DNA of 64,000 nt from CALCKU01 sp964534845 (GTDB taxonomy: Bacteria > Pseudomonadota > Alphaproteobacteria > Caulobacterales > Maricaulaceae), in contig CAZHPV010000006.1 of assembly GCA_964534845.1 (NCBI GenBank), positions 13,590-77,589 of the forward strand. The letters run 5' to 3'. The notes under the pieces were generated by a model, which saw nothing but the letters and a program-made list of their open reading frames with translations, searched no databases and was not told the DNA's origin. The position numbers and the translations under genes are program-made. Positions 44,677-53,617 of the stretch are shown in pieces; positions within the stretch are counted from its first letter, which is position 1, and every line of letters starts with the position of its first letter.

Positions 44677-45174
44677 TTAGGCGTCAGCGATAAAATCCAG
44701 AGCGACACCATTATTGCAATAGCGCAGGCCTGTAGGGCGCGGTCCGTCTTTAAAGACATGTCCCTGATGTCCGCCGCAGCGCGAGCAATGATATTCCGTA
44801 CGCGGTAGGACGAGTTTGTAATCTTTCTTGGTTTCGACAGAGCCTTCAATAGCCTGAAAAAAGCTCGGCCAACCTGTGCCGGAATCGAATTTATATTCGG
44901 CCTTGAATAGAGGTAGTTTACAGCCGGCACAGGCAAATGTGCCGTCCCGTTTTTCGTCATTTAGCGGGCTTGTAAAGGGGCGTTCCGTGCCTTCTTGACG
45001 AAGGATGTAAAACTCCTGATCCGTTAGAATCTGTTTCCACTCGGTTTCGGAAAGGCTTGCCCAGTCTTGGTTGGTCAATTTAGTCTCCACGGCTTGCGCT
45101 TCATTGCTTGTCTTTGTGCAGGACGCCAATGCTATTGCAGCGGCACCTAAACCTAATTTGCGCCTTGTTAACAT
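44677..45174 (-). CDS. msrB: Peptide-methionine (R)-S-oxide reductase, lipoprotein
   Basis: A 165-residue MsrB. The N-terminus MLTRRKLGLGAAAIALASC has a twin-arginine pattern and a lipobox with Cys19, so it should be exported, possibly by Tat, and anchored in the envelope. The zinc cysteines CAGC and CSRC, FDSGTGWPSFF, GGHQGHVF and the catalytic Cys153 (RYCNN) are intact. It repairs oxidised methionine in periplasmic proteins. The gene stands alone. Confidence 0.93.
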   Translation of the reverse strand: MLTRRKLGLGAAAIALASCTKTSNEAQAVETKLTNQDWASLSETEWKQILTDQEFYILRQEGTERPFTSPLNDEKRDGTFACAGCKLPLFKAEYKFDSGTGWPSFFQAIEGSVETKKDYKLVLPRTEYHCSRCGGHQGHVFKDGPRPTGLRYCNNGVALDFIADA

Positions 45175-45255
45175 GATATAAGCTCCTTGTTCGGCCCATT
45201 CTATAGGCTAAAAAACGTTAAAAGACCAATTACGTTTGTATCACGATGGAGTGAA

Positions 45256-46251
45256 CTAATTGAAGCCCCACAAGAAATTTAAACAGATCAATAGTGAGAC
45301 TATATAAAAGCCAATCCAACGGTTTAATTTGAACAGACCCAAGGCATTTTTGCCTTCTTTATCCAGACTATACGCTATTGATAATAACAGGGCACATAAA
45401 AGAGCTATTAGGCCAAAGGCTGGTTTTAAGAGCTGTGTTCTCGCAAATTTCGACCAGAATCCCCCCTCGATACCCGGATTGGCCATCTGGATAATCTCAA
45501 GGCCTATTGCGCGGAAAAGTAGTGCTGTCATGACTATAAAACATATAGCGACGGCTGGTCTGACATAAGCTCCGAACCTGCGGGCTGTGCTTTTAATGCC
45601 TATAAGGGCATCGTCCTCCTTGTCTTGACAGGCATAGACCGTATCATATCCCACAGTCCAGAAAATCAGTCCGGCATATAATATCAACACGGATTGGCTA
45701 ATCGATGACGTCTTGATGGCATAGGCAACAAGCACGGCCCAGTTAAAGGTCAGGCCCAGCCAGATTTGTGGCCACCACGTTATGCGCTTCATAAAGGGAT
45801 AGGCGGCGACGAGTGGGATGGCGCAAAGCGCTATAATTTGGGCTAATCGGGGTAAGCACAGCAGGACAGCGAGGCCGATAAAACACTGCGCAAACAGCCA
45901 TATCCACGCTTGTTTTGTAGTGATTGTCCCAGCGGGTAAGGGTCGTAATGCCGTACGTGTGACTTGCCGGTCAAGGTCTTGGTCGACAATATCATTATAG
46001 GTGCAGCCCGCCCCGCGCATAGCAACCGCGCCGATAAATAAGAGCACAGCCCATTTTAAATCCGCACTTTCCAAACCCCGCGAAAGGCCAGCAAAAGCCA
46101 AGCCTATCCACCCCGGCAGAGCAAGCAGCCAATAGCCTATCGGTCGGTCTAGTCTTGAAAGTTGTAGGTAAGGCCGCCAGCTTTGAGGGGCGCGGTAAAC
46201 CCAATGGCTTTTTTGGGCATCCTTTATAATATCAGAAGGTGAGGGCGACAT
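45256..46251 (-). CDS. ubiA: 4-hydroxybenzoate polyprenyltransferase
   Basis: A 331-residue inner-membrane prenyltransferase with about eight helices. Both aspartate motifs are seen: NDIVDQDLDRQVTRT and YACQDKEDDALIGIKSTA. It attaches the polyprenyl chain to 4-hydroxybenzoate in ubiquinone synthesis. Divergent from rsmE with a 40-bp gap. Confidence 0.94.
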   Translation of the reverse strand: MSPSPSDIIKDAQKSHWVYRAPQSWRPYLQLSRLDRPIGYWLLALPGWIGLAFAGLSRGLESADLKWAVLLFIGAVAMRGAGCTYNDIVDQDLDRQVTRTALRPLPAGTITTKQAWIWLFAQCFIGLAVLLCLPRLAQIIALCAIPLVAAYPFMKRITWWPQIWLGLTFNWAVLVAYAIKTSSISQSVLILYAGLIFWTVGYDTVYACQDKEDDALIGIKSTARRFGAYVRPAVAICFIVMTALLFRAIGLEIIQMANPGIEGGFWSKFARTQLLKPAFGLIALLCALLLSIAYSLDKEGKNALGLFKLNRWIGFYIVSLLICLNFLWGFN

Positions 46252-46291
46252 AAGGGGTGATTAGCGCGAAAATAGACGCTATGAAAGCGAT

Positions 46292-47053
46292 ATGCGAGAA
46301 AATTATACCTTAACCCGCCTTTATGTGAACACCGATTTATCTCACCGTGTCGAGATCGCGCTGTCGAAAGCGCAGCAGCATTATTTATCCTCCGTTTTGC
46401 GTAAAAATGCGGGCGATAGGCTAAGAGTATTTAATGGCCGGGACGGGGAGTGGGAGGCAGAGCTTTCCAAGCTGACGCGTAAAGAGGCGGTTCTTACCTG
46501 TCTGGATAATTTGCGGCCGCAAATGACAGCGCCCGAAATAGCCCTTATCTTCGCGCCTGTGCGCAAACACAGAACCGCCTTTATCATTGAAAAAGCCACT
46601 GAGCTGGGTGTGACGACCCTCCAGCCTCTGATTACCGATCATACCCAGTTTTCACGCTTTAATCTTGAGAAAGCCCGCTTGCAATCCATTGAGGCGGCCG
46701 AGCAGACAGAGCGTATGGATGTGCCTCTTATTCGGCCCATTATAAAAAATTTGGATGATCTTATGCAGATGTGGCCCAAGATCTATGCGGGACATAGTCT
46801 TGTTTTTGCCGATGAGGCTTTAGCGGGCGAACCCGCAGCCCAAAGCGCGAAAAACGTTTTGGAAACGCTTTCTGGGCCTTGCGCTTTATTGGTCGGGCCG
46901 GAAGGCGGGTTTTCAGTGCGTGAGCGCGACATTTTACAAGCTTGCGACTTTGTACAGACGGTCTCGCTCGGGCCGCGCATTTTGCGCGCTGATACAGCGG
47001 CACTCTCTTTATTGACGCTATGGCAAGCCCTAAAGGGTGACTGGACTGCCTGA
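46292..47053 (+). CDS. rsmE: 16S rRNA (uracil-1498-N3)-methyltransferase
   Basis: A 253-residue SPOUT methyltransferase. An N-terminal PUA-like part (LSxxLRKNAGDRLRVFNGRDGEW) is followed by the knot with LLVGPEGGFSVRERD and LGPRILRADTAALSLL. In several Alphaproteobacteria it lies divergent from ubiA, as here. Confidence 0.93.
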   Translation: MRENYTLTRLYVNTDLSHRVEIALSKAQQHYLSSVLRKNAGDRLRVFNGRDGEWEAELSKLTRKEAVLTCLDNLRPQMTAPEIALIFAPVRKHRTAFIIEKATELGVTTLQPLITDHTQFSRFNLEKARLQSIEAAEQTERMDVPLIRPIIKNLDDLMQMWPKIYAGHSLVFADEALAGEPAAQSAKNVLETLSGPCALLVGPEGGFSVRERDILQACDFVQTVSLGPRILRADTAALSLLTLWQALKGDWTA

Positions 47054-47075
47054 TGGGCACTGACGCCCACTAATC

Positions 47076-47645
47076 CTATTTGGCTGACGAAATGGAGAGA
47101 TCATAACGCTCTAAGGCCTCCAGCCAGTTCTGCTCAAAATACTCTCGGGCTTTTAGCCATTTCGGGCTGTCCCCAAATCCGGTTTGAAAAAGCCTGATAC
47201 GTGTATGATCGCCTACAGGTACAAACCACATTTGCACCGATGTCATATGGTTGTTTATCCCCGTAATATGAGGCGGGACGGGCCAGGTAAACTGGATCAT
47301 ATGGCTTCCGGCTTTGCCCTTTTGTGTGGGCGTTTGCAGGCCTAAAATATGGCCGGCTTCGCGCGGGGGTTTATCTTCCGTAGTCTTATTCGGTAGATAC
47401 CCAATGTTAAAGTCACCGCCCGGCCGCAGGTCAATTTCAATATTATCTTCTATCCCGGAGTCCGAAAAATGACGGCCTATCCCGTCCGGCGTGGTCCAAT
47501 CTGACCAGACTTCACTTACAGGGCGTTCCACAGTGGTTTCGGTGTAAATCATGGGGCGAAGTTGAGCGTGAGCGGCCATATTATAGCTGGCGGCAAAGCA
47601 TAGTCCTGCCAGATATAAAAAGATGATATAAAAGCGATCTTTCAA
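47076..47645 (-). CDS. Secreted SRPBCC (START-like) domain protein
   Basis: A 189-residue protein with a signal peptide (about 1-27, cleavage after AHA) and an SRPBCC/AHSA1-like domain (ERPVSEVWSDWTTPDGIGRHFSD, RPGGDFNIGYL, MIQFTWPVPPH). Such folds bind hydrophobic ligands. Ligand unknown. It is convergent with rsmE, 22 bp apart. Confidence 0.75.
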   Translation of the reverse strand: MKDRFYIIFLYLAGLCFAASYNMAAHAQLRPMIYTETTVERPVSEVWSDWTTPDGIGRHFSDSGIEDNIEIDLRPGGDFNIGYLPNKTTEDKPPREAGHILGLQTPTQKGKAGSHMIQFTWPVPPHITGINNHMTSVQMWFVPVGDHTRIRLFQTGFGDSPKWLKAREYFEQNWLEALERYDLSISSAK

Positions 47646-47945
47646 ACCAGACCTATTTCTTAGACAATCAATAATGTTGCGCCCTTTTGTGGTTCCTCGA
47701 GATTAGAGAGAATCTATCAAAGCCTCTATCACAGTTCGGGTTGAAGACAAAATGCGGCCCCCACGGGCAAGTTTTATCGCTAAATGCTGGACGGGTGAAT
47801 CGGGCTGTGTTACCCCGCCGCTATGTTTGATTTGAATATATCCATATCAGGGCTGCGAATTATAGGCCCGACGCGCACCAGCTAAGATGATTGGACAGCG
47901 TGTCGGGAGTTTTAAGCCTTATTTTCAAACATATTCGAGACAGTT
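47646..47945. other. 300-bp gap upstream of ileS
   Basis: No gene was found. A hairpin at 47867-47907 (CCCGACGCGC and GCGTGTCGGG with one G-U type pair) sits 39 bp before the ileS start, followed by TTTT. No T-box or other known leader was recognised. Confidence 0.5.
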
Positions 47946-50936
47946 ATGACCGAAACTAAACGCGATTACCGCGAAACTTTATTTTTACCCAAGACAGATT
48001 TTCCAATGCGGGCGGGCTTGCCCAAAAAGGAACCTGAATGGTTAGAGCGCTGGGCGCGTATTGGCCTTTATGAGCGCCAACGCGAACAGTCTAAGGGGCG
48101 CAAACCCTATATTCTGCATGACGGCCCACCTTACGCCAATGGTCACATCCATATGGGCACGGCGCTTAATAAAATCCTCAAGGATATGATTAACCGCTCT
48201 CACCAAATGGCGGGATTTGACGCCAATTATGTCCCCGGTTGGGATTGCCACGGCCTGCCGATTGAATGGAAGGTCGAGGAAGAATTTCGGTCCAAGGGCC
48301 GCACGAAAGACGATGTGCCGGGGTCTGAATTTCGTAAGCGGTGCCGCGAATATGCGGGGGAGTGGCTGGATACACAACGCGAAGAATTTAAGCGCCTTGG
48401 CGTGGTCGGTGATTGGGATAATCCGTACAAGACGATGAACTTTCAAAGCGAAGCTGATATTTGCGGCGAGCTGTTGAAAATCGCCTCAACGGGTCAGCTT
48501 TACCGCGGCTCCAAACCCATTATGTGGTCCCCCGTCGAGCAGACGGCGTTGGCCGAAGCCGAGGTGGAATATAAGGATAGGAAGGCGACACAGATTTATG
48601 TGAAGTTTCCTGTGTCAGGCTTTTATAAAGGATTTTCTATACATGATTGGTCTGAAAGTGGCGAAAAAGAAGCTACCGATGCCATTCGAAATTCTAGCAT
48701 ACTTATTTGGACGACTACTCCATGGACAATACCGGCTAATCGTGCGGTGTCCTATTCAGAGGGTATTCGTTATTCCGTTTATAAGGTGAATGAACTTGAA
48801 GAGTCAGAGTTCGCTCCTTGGGCTAAGGTGGGTGAAAACTTCATAGCGGCCGAAGGATTATGGGAACAGATTGCGAAAGCAGGGCTCATTAAGTCATGGA
48901 GTCGCTTGGCGAGACTTTCACCTAGAAACTTGATTTTATCCCACCCCCTCAAAAACATGGAAGGGGCCGAAGGCAAATATGATTTCCCTGTGCCGCTTCT
49001 CGAAGGCTCTCACGTCACGGCTGATGCGGGTACGGGTTTTGTCCATACGGCGCCCAGCCATGGTGAGGATGATTATGTTGTCTGGATTTCTAATCAGAAA
49101 AAGCTAGAAGACTTAGGCCTTGACCCTGTTGTACCTATGACCCTCGATGATGCGGGGTGTTACACCGATATTATGCCGAGTCGTTTTGAGGGCCTCGATG
49201 TTATCCGCACTTCTGGTAAGAAACGTGGCCAAGACGGCAAGGCGAACGGCGAAGTTTTGAAAGCGCTTGTTGAGTGCGGCAATCTTTTAGCGCGCGGTAT
49301 GCTCACCTTGCGCGATGCCCATAGCTGGCGGTCTAAGGCCCCCGTTATTCGCCGCGCCACGCCGCAATGGTTTATCTCCATGTCAAAAGACGATCTTCGC
49401 GGAAAGGCGCTCACCGCCATTGAGAAGACTAAATTCTGGCCCGAGCGCGGGCGTAACCGTATTAACGCCATGGTGTCTGAGCGGCCTGACTGGCTGATCT
49501 CGCGCCAGCGGAATTGGGGCGTACCGATCACCTTAATTGTCGGTCCGAACGGAGAGCTACATACTGAGCGCGGTGACGCAGATGCGATTAATGGACGTAT
49601 CCTTGCCGCGGTCAAAGAGACGGGCGTGGACGGCTGGTTCGACACACCGCTTGAGGATTTCATGCCCGAGGATAATGCGGGCTGGGAGAAGGTCACAGAT
49701 ATTCTGGATGTCTGGTTTGATAGTGGTTCGACCCATGCCTTTTGCTTAACCCGCCGTGAACTTGGCCATAAAGGCAAGGCGGAAAACTACCGGGCTGATC
49801 TCTATCTTGAAGGCTCGGACCAGCACCGCGGCTGGTTTCAATCCTCCTTGCTAGAGAGCTGCGCGGTTTACGGTGAAGCCCCGTTTGACGGAATTTTAAC
49901 CCACGGATTTGTCGTTGATGAGAAGGGCTATAAAATGTCCAAATCCATGGGCAATACAATGAGCCCTGAGGATATTTCCAAACAATTTGGGGCCGAGATT
50001 ATGCGTATCTGGACGGCGAGTTCGGACTGGGCGGATGATCTTAAAATCGGCCGCGAGATTATCCAGACTAATGTCGATGCCTATAGAAAGCTGCGCAATA
50101 CACTGCGTTATATGATAGGCGCGCTGGACGGCTTTGATGAGAGCGAGCGCGTTGCGCGTGAGGATATGCCGGCTTTAGAACGCTGGGTGCTGCACCGCCT
50201 ATCGGAACTTACCGACATGCATGGTAAAGCTGTACTGGATCACGACCATAAGGGTATTTTTAGCGCCCTGTTTAATTTTTGCACAGTCGATTTGTCAGCC
50301 TTTTATTTCGATATTCGCAAGGACGCGCTGTATTGTGACCCGGTAGATAGTCAGCGCAGACGGGCTTGCCGCACCGTCATGGACGAGATTTTCATTCGTT
50401 TGACCACATGGCTGGCCCCGATATTGTGCTTCACGTCTGAGGAAGTCTGGCAAGCTCGCTTTCCCAGCGCGGATGGTTCTGTGCATTTGGAGCTTTATCC
50501 TGACTGTCCTGAAAATTGGCGGGATGATAAGATCGCCGCGCATATAAAAGCCTTAAGAATTTTTCGTAACCGTGTCTCTGAAGCCATTGAACCCTTGCGC
50601 AAAGAGGGTCTTATTCGCTCCTCATTAGAAGCGCGTGTCACGGCCCCCGCCGAGGACGTTTTGCTCGCCGCGCTTTCATCCCTGTCCGTTTCGCGACAAG
50701 AAATTTATAAGGACCCGAAAAACCCGCTGGATAATCTCGCGGATTATTTGATCGTAAGTGATGTGACCCTAAGTCAAAAGGCAAAGGATATTTCTATTTC
50801 TGATCTTAAAGCCGAGACGGGATTTGCCAAATGTGAACGCTCTTGGAAATATTTCAAGGCTCCAAAAGGATATGAAAGCGATATCACCCCGCGCGACGCC
50901 GCCGCCGTAGCTCTATGGGAGGCTAAAAATGGCTAA
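47946..50936 (+). CDS. ileS: Isoleucyl-tRNA synthetase
   Basis: A 996-residue class I synthetase (E. coli 938). HIGH-type motif GHIHMG in PPYANGHIHMGTALNKILKD, KMSKS in EKGYKMSKSMGN, and the editing-domain WTTTPWTIPAN are present. Residues about 212-335, in the editing domain, are more AT-rich in DNA and use codons such as AGA and ATA more than their flanks. Start ATG; lspA overlaps its last 8 bp. Confidence 0.97.
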   Translation: MTETKRDYRETLFLPKTDFPMRAGLPKKEPEWLERWARIGLYERQREQSKGRKPYILHDGPPYANGHIHMGTALNKILKDMINRSHQMAGFDANYVPGWDCHGLPIEWKVEEEFRSKGRTKDDVPGSEFRKRCREYAGEWLDTQREEFKRLGVVGDWDNPYKTMNFQSEADICGELLKIASTGQLYRGSKPIMWSPVEQTALAEAEVEYKDRKATQIYVKFPVSGFYKGFSIHDWSESGEKEATDAIRNSSILIWTTTPWTIPANRAVSYSEGIRYSVYKVNELEESEFAPWAKVGENFIAAEGLWEQIAKAGLIKSWSRLARLSPRNLILSHPLKNMEGAEGKYDFPVPLLEGSHVTADAGTGFVHTAPSHGEDDYVVWISNQKKLEDLGLDPVVPMTLDDAGCYTDIMPSRFEGLDVIRTSGKKRGQDGKANGEVLKALVECGNLLARGMLTLRDAHSWRSKAPVIRRATPQWFISMSKDDLRGKALTAIEKTKFWPERGRNRINAMVSERPDWLISRQRNWGVPITLIVGPNGELHTERGDADAINGRILAAVKETGVDGWFDTPLEDFMPEDNAGWEKVTDILDVWFDSGSTHAFCLTRRELGHKGKAENYRADLYLEGSDQHRGWFQSSLLESCAVYGEAPFDGILTHGFVVDEKGYKMSKSMGNTMSPEDISKQFGAEIMRIWTASSDWADDLKIGREIIQTNVDAYRKLRNTLRYMIGALDGFDESERVAREDMPALERWVLHRLSELTDMHGKAVLDHDHKGIFSALFNFCTVDLSAFYFDIRKDALYCDPVDSQRRRACRTVMDEIFIRLTTWLAPILCFTSEEVWQARFPSADGSVHLELYPDCPENWRDDKIAAHIKALRIFRNRVSEAIEPLRKEGLIRSSLEARVTAPAEDVLLAALSSLSVSRQEIYKDPKNPLDNLADYLIVSDVTLSQKAKDISISDLKAETGFAKCERSWKYFKAPKGYESDITPRDAAAVALWEAKNG

Positions 50937-51465
50937 GGCCGAACAGGGTTTGTTTAAAGGGTTTTGGGTTTTTGCCCTTATCATACCCGGCATTATTATT
51001 GCCGTTGATCAGCTCACCAAATATTGGGCAATCAATTTTTTTAAAGCGCCGCTCAATATTTGTGAAATAAATCCCCACCCCGGTCTGTTTTATGATTTTA
51101 GCCCTATAGTCGATTTATCCCTTGTCTGTAATCAGGGGATAAGTTGGGGGCTACTGCAAGGCGATAGCTCCCTTAAGCGCTGGGCGCTTACGCTTTTTGC
51201 CGCGATTATGTGCTGCGTGTTAATTTACGTTCTAACCAAGTCAAAGGATTGGCTAAACCGAACCTCTATCGCGCTTATCATTGGAGGGGCTATTGGCAAT
51301 GGGATTGACCGTGCGTTATTTGGCGCAGTGACGGATTTTATCAATTTTTCAGATATTGGCTTCCGGTGGGTTTTCAACGTCGCCGATAGCGCGATTAGTG
51401 TCGGCGTCGTTGGCCTTATTCTCGCGAGTTTTATTTATAAGGATGAGGCACAAATAGGCTCGTGA
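50929..51465 (+). CDS. lspA: Lipoprotein signal peptidase II
   Basis: A 178-residue inner-membrane aspartic protease with four membrane segments. The catalytic aspartates are in GNGIDRALFGAVTDFI and FNVADSAIS. It cuts the lipobox of the many lipoproteins coded here (FGE, MsrB, M23, LysM, DM13 proteins). Operon with ileS, overlapping by 8 bp, as in many bacteria. Confidence 0.95.
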   Translation: MAKAEQGLFKGFWVFALIIPGIIIAVDQLTKYWAINFFKAPLNICEINPHPGLFYDFSPIVDLSLVCNQGISWGLLQGDSSLKRWALTLFAAIMCCVLIYVLTKSKDWLNRTSIALIIGGAIGNGIDRALFGAVTDFINFSDIGFRWVFNVADSAISVGVVGLILASFIYKDEAQIGS

Positions 51466-51500
51466 CTTCAAAAGTCTCTCTTGACGTAGACGCCTAGAGC

Positions 51501-52325
51501 CTAGCAGCTATGGCTTGGTAGTTTTAGAATTTGCCCGACATCCAGCTTGGTAGGGTCGGTTATACGATTGAGATGGCTTAAGATTGGCACAGTCGTACAA
51601 TTGTTTTTGGCGATACGATAGAGGTTATCTCCGGGACGAACCTCGTAAAAATCACCCAAAGAGCCTGAACCCGAAAAGCTGACAGCGTTGGAAAAGCCAT
51701 CAGCGCCCGAAACATCAACAGAACGGATAACATCATCACGGCTCACGACGGAACGTGCAGCGGTCGGGATGGCGCTTGGCTGCGTTAAAATCGGCGTTGT
51801 AGCGGGCTCATGGGATAAGCTACTAAAACTGGCGGGCTGGCTCGACGGTCTTTCAAAGTGGGTAACGGTTTGCGATTGTGGCTGAGTGGTTACAAAAGCC
51901 GGAAGGCTACGTTGTTGGGGGAGGGTTGTATAAGAGGTTGCCGATGTATGACTAGCAAATCTTAAGCCCCTTGCTGCGAAATATTCTTTGCAATCAATCA
52001 TGCGGTCTTCAATGACTTTCCGGCTCACGCCGTCATCTTCGGTAACGAGTAGGCGCGCTTTGTCATTGCGCGGATTATCATCGGCTACGCGTGCGCGCAT
52101 TTCGGCATTGTCACACAGAAGGGGAGCTTGGGCATCATAGGCTTTGGTAATATGCGAGGCCTGGATAGCTGAGGCGGGTTTGGGGGCCTCCCGCACGATT
52201 TGCACTGTCGGGACATCTTTATTGACAGAAGCACATCCTGAAAGACCCAATAAAATTGTTCCGCTAACCAGCATTAGACAAACATTTTTTTGGCCAGATA
52301 AGATCCGTGACGTAATTTTAGGCAT
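51501..52325 (-). CDS. LysM domain lipoprotein
   Basis: A 274-residue envelope protein. Signal peptide with lipobox LSGC (Cys31), a middle Ser/Pro/Thr/Gln-rich region, and a C-terminal LysM domain (YEVRPGDNLYRIAKNNCTTV ... LNRITDPTKLDVGQILKLP, about 228-270) that binds peptidoglycan. GGGAGAAG precedes the ATG. Likely outer-membrane-anchored and wall-bound. Confidence 0.82.
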   Translation of the reverse strand: MPKITSRILSGQKNVCLMLVSGTILLGLSGCASVNKDVPTVQIVREAPKPASAIQASHITKAYDAQAPLLCDNAEMRARVADDNPRNDKARLLVTEDDGVSRKVIEDRMIDCKEYFAARGLRFASHTSATSYTTLPQQRSLPAFVTTQPQSQTVTHFERPSSQPASFSSLSHEPATTPILTQPSAIPTAARSVVSRDDVIRSVDVSGADGFSNAVSFSGSGSLGDFYEVRPGDNLYRIAKNNCTTVPILSHLNRITDPTKLDVGQILKLPSHSC

Positions 52326-52447
52326 GCTTCTTCTCCCGAGTCAGCTAAAGGTCTAATATTATGGCTAATAAAGTGTTAAATCCGTGATGTCTGATGTCGA
52401 CATTTTCATAGACATTGAAATTGCCTCCACTATCGGCATATTAGGCC

Positions 52448-52867
52448 ATGCTTGAGATTACACCTCATATTTCCATCGACTTATCAGAGATCGATATACG
52501 GGCCGTTCGGGCGCAAGGCCCGGGTGGACAAAATGTCAATAAGGTCTCTACGGCCGTGCATTTGCGCTTTGATGTCAATGCCTCCAGCTTATCACAAGCT
52601 CATAAGGCCCGCATTCTGGCCTTAAAGGATAAACGTCTTACGCGTTCAGGCGTTATTATTATAAAAGCGCAAAATCACCGCACCCAGATCCGTAATCGCG
52701 AAGAGGCGCTAAAGCGCTTGCAAGATGTATTGGCGGTTGCTTTAAAACGACGAAAGTTCCGTGTTCCGACACAACCGACTTATAGTGCGAAACAGGAGAG
52801 GCTTAAAACGAAAACCAAGCGCGGGGCTTTAAAATCCACACGCGGGAAAGTACGGGACTTCGAGTAA
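52448..52867 (+). CDS. arfB: Alternative ribosome-rescue factor ArfB (peptidyl-tRNA hydrolase)
   Basis: A 139-residue protein with the catalytic GGQ motif (26-28, in QGPGGQNVNKVSTAVHLRFD) and a basic, positively charged C-terminal tail (KTKTKRGALKSTRGKVRDFE), features that separate ArfB/YaeJ from full-length release factors. It frees ribosomes stalled without a stop codon. Length matches E. coli ArfB (140). Confidence 0.93.
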   Translation: MLEITPHISIDLSEIDIRAVRAQGPGGQNVNKVSTAVHLRFDVNASSLSQAHKARILALKDKRLTRSGVIIIKAQNHRTQIRNREEALKRLQDVLAVALKRRKFRVPTQPTYSAKQERLKTKTKRGALKSTRGKVRDFE

Positions 52868-52892
52868 AGCTGGAACGCCTGATAATAAGCCA

Positions 52893-52920
52893 TAAAAAAA
52901 GCCCGCTATGAAAGCGGGCT
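52893..52920 (-). terminator. Terminator of the first RGF-tail gene (minus strand)
   Basis: Stem AGCCCGC (52900-52906)/GCGGGCT (52914-52920), 7-nt loop; on the minus strand seven T follow (complement of A at 52894-52900). On the plus strand no T-run follows, so it serves the minus-strand gene that ends at 52955. Confidence 0.85.
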
Positions 52921-52954
52921 GAGGTTGGGGGGAAGGAATGTAATGAGGTCGGGG

Positions 52955-53371
52955 TTAGAAACCTTTTATGAATATGCCTTTTTTGTGGAAGGTTTTACCA
53001 AATCCGCCGCCAAATCCAGAGTGAATTCCGCGGTTAAATCCGCGGTTGAAGCCACGACTGCCAAATCCGCGGTTAAATCCACGACTTCTAAAACCACGGT
53101 TAAAGCTCCGGCTTTTAAACCCGCGGTTAAAACCTCTAGACCGAAATCCTCTACGATGGGAGAGACTTGCCAATGAAACCACTTCTGCGCTTTCATCAAT
53201 TTCTACCGTGCTTAACGCTGCCAAATTGGCAGGGCTTGAAACGGATGCTATGCTAAAGCTTTGTGACGGCGCTGTGGGTGTTACGGCGGCATTAGCTGTG
53301 GTGCCAAGAGCGGCACTGAGAGTAATAGCGGCTAAAGTTGTTAGCAGTGTTGATTTTACAGTCTTAAACAT
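52955..53371 (-). CDS. Secreted protein with Arg-Gly-Phe repeats (RGF protein 1)
   Basis: A 138-residue protein. Signal peptide 1-28 (cleavage after ANA), a Ser/Ala/Val-rich stretch (30-70), then from about 72 a repeat of RGFRSRGFNRGFKSRSFNRGF type, ending in a Gly-Phe-Lys-rich part. The mature tail is strongly basic with a phenylalanine every three to five residues. No known domain. The next gene upstream on the same strand ends in a shorter RGF tail, and the two share an upstream element. AGGAGT precedes the ATG. Likely a wall, outer-membrane or nucleic-acid/polyanion-binding role; this is speculation. Confidence 0.75.
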   Translation of the reverse strand: MFKTVKSTLLTTLAAITLSAALGTTANAAVTPTAPSQSFSIASVSSPANLAALSTVEIDESAEVVSLASLSHRRGFRSRGFNRGFKSRSFNRGFRSRGFNRGFGSRGFNRGFNRGIHSGFGGGFGKTFHKKGIFIKGF

Positions 53372-53433
53372 TTTGAACTCCTATGGGTTCGTTGGTGATG
53401 ACTCCTATATAGGTCATTGCGGACTGTTTGACT

Positions 53434-53465
53434 AAACACGCTCGTTCAGTGATACGTGATGAAAT
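53434..53465 (-). promoter_or_regulatory. Shared upstream element, copy 1
   Basis: The block AAACACGCTCGTTCAGTGA (plus-strand) and its right half ..GTGATGAAAT resemble copy 2 at 54205-54236. It starts 63 bp from the ATG at 53371. It may be a promoter or operator, for example with a TGAAC -35 on the minus strand. Confidence 0.6.
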
Positions 53466-53550
53466 GGTCGAACTTTCTCTCCTTTTTGTGATGTGGCAGA
53501 GAGCGGCGCCCCCGCTGAACTTATGCCGCATTTATAAGACCGGGTGAGTC

Positions 53551-53573
53551 AAAAAAAACCCGCTTAAAGCGGG
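53551..53573 (-). terminator. Terminator of the second RGF-tail gene (minus strand)
   Basis: Stem CCCGC (53559-53563)/GCGGG (53569-53573), TTAAA loop; on the minus strand eight T follow (complement of A at 53551-53558). It lies 45 bp after the stop of the gene at 53618. Confidence 0.8.
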
Positions 53574-53617
53574 CCTTTTGAACTCTGATTTATGATTTTC
53601 TGGTGGTGTTTAAGAGC

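Noticed and set aside
47646..47945. T-box or tRNA gene in the ileS leader
   Set aside because: No T-box sequence, no tRNA arms or TTCGA loop were found; only one hairpin.
53046..53435. Plus-strand ORF rich in Pro/Arg/Leu over RGF protein 1
   Set aside because: It is the antisense of the RGF repeat; the minus-strand frame has a signal peptide, ribosome site and terminator.
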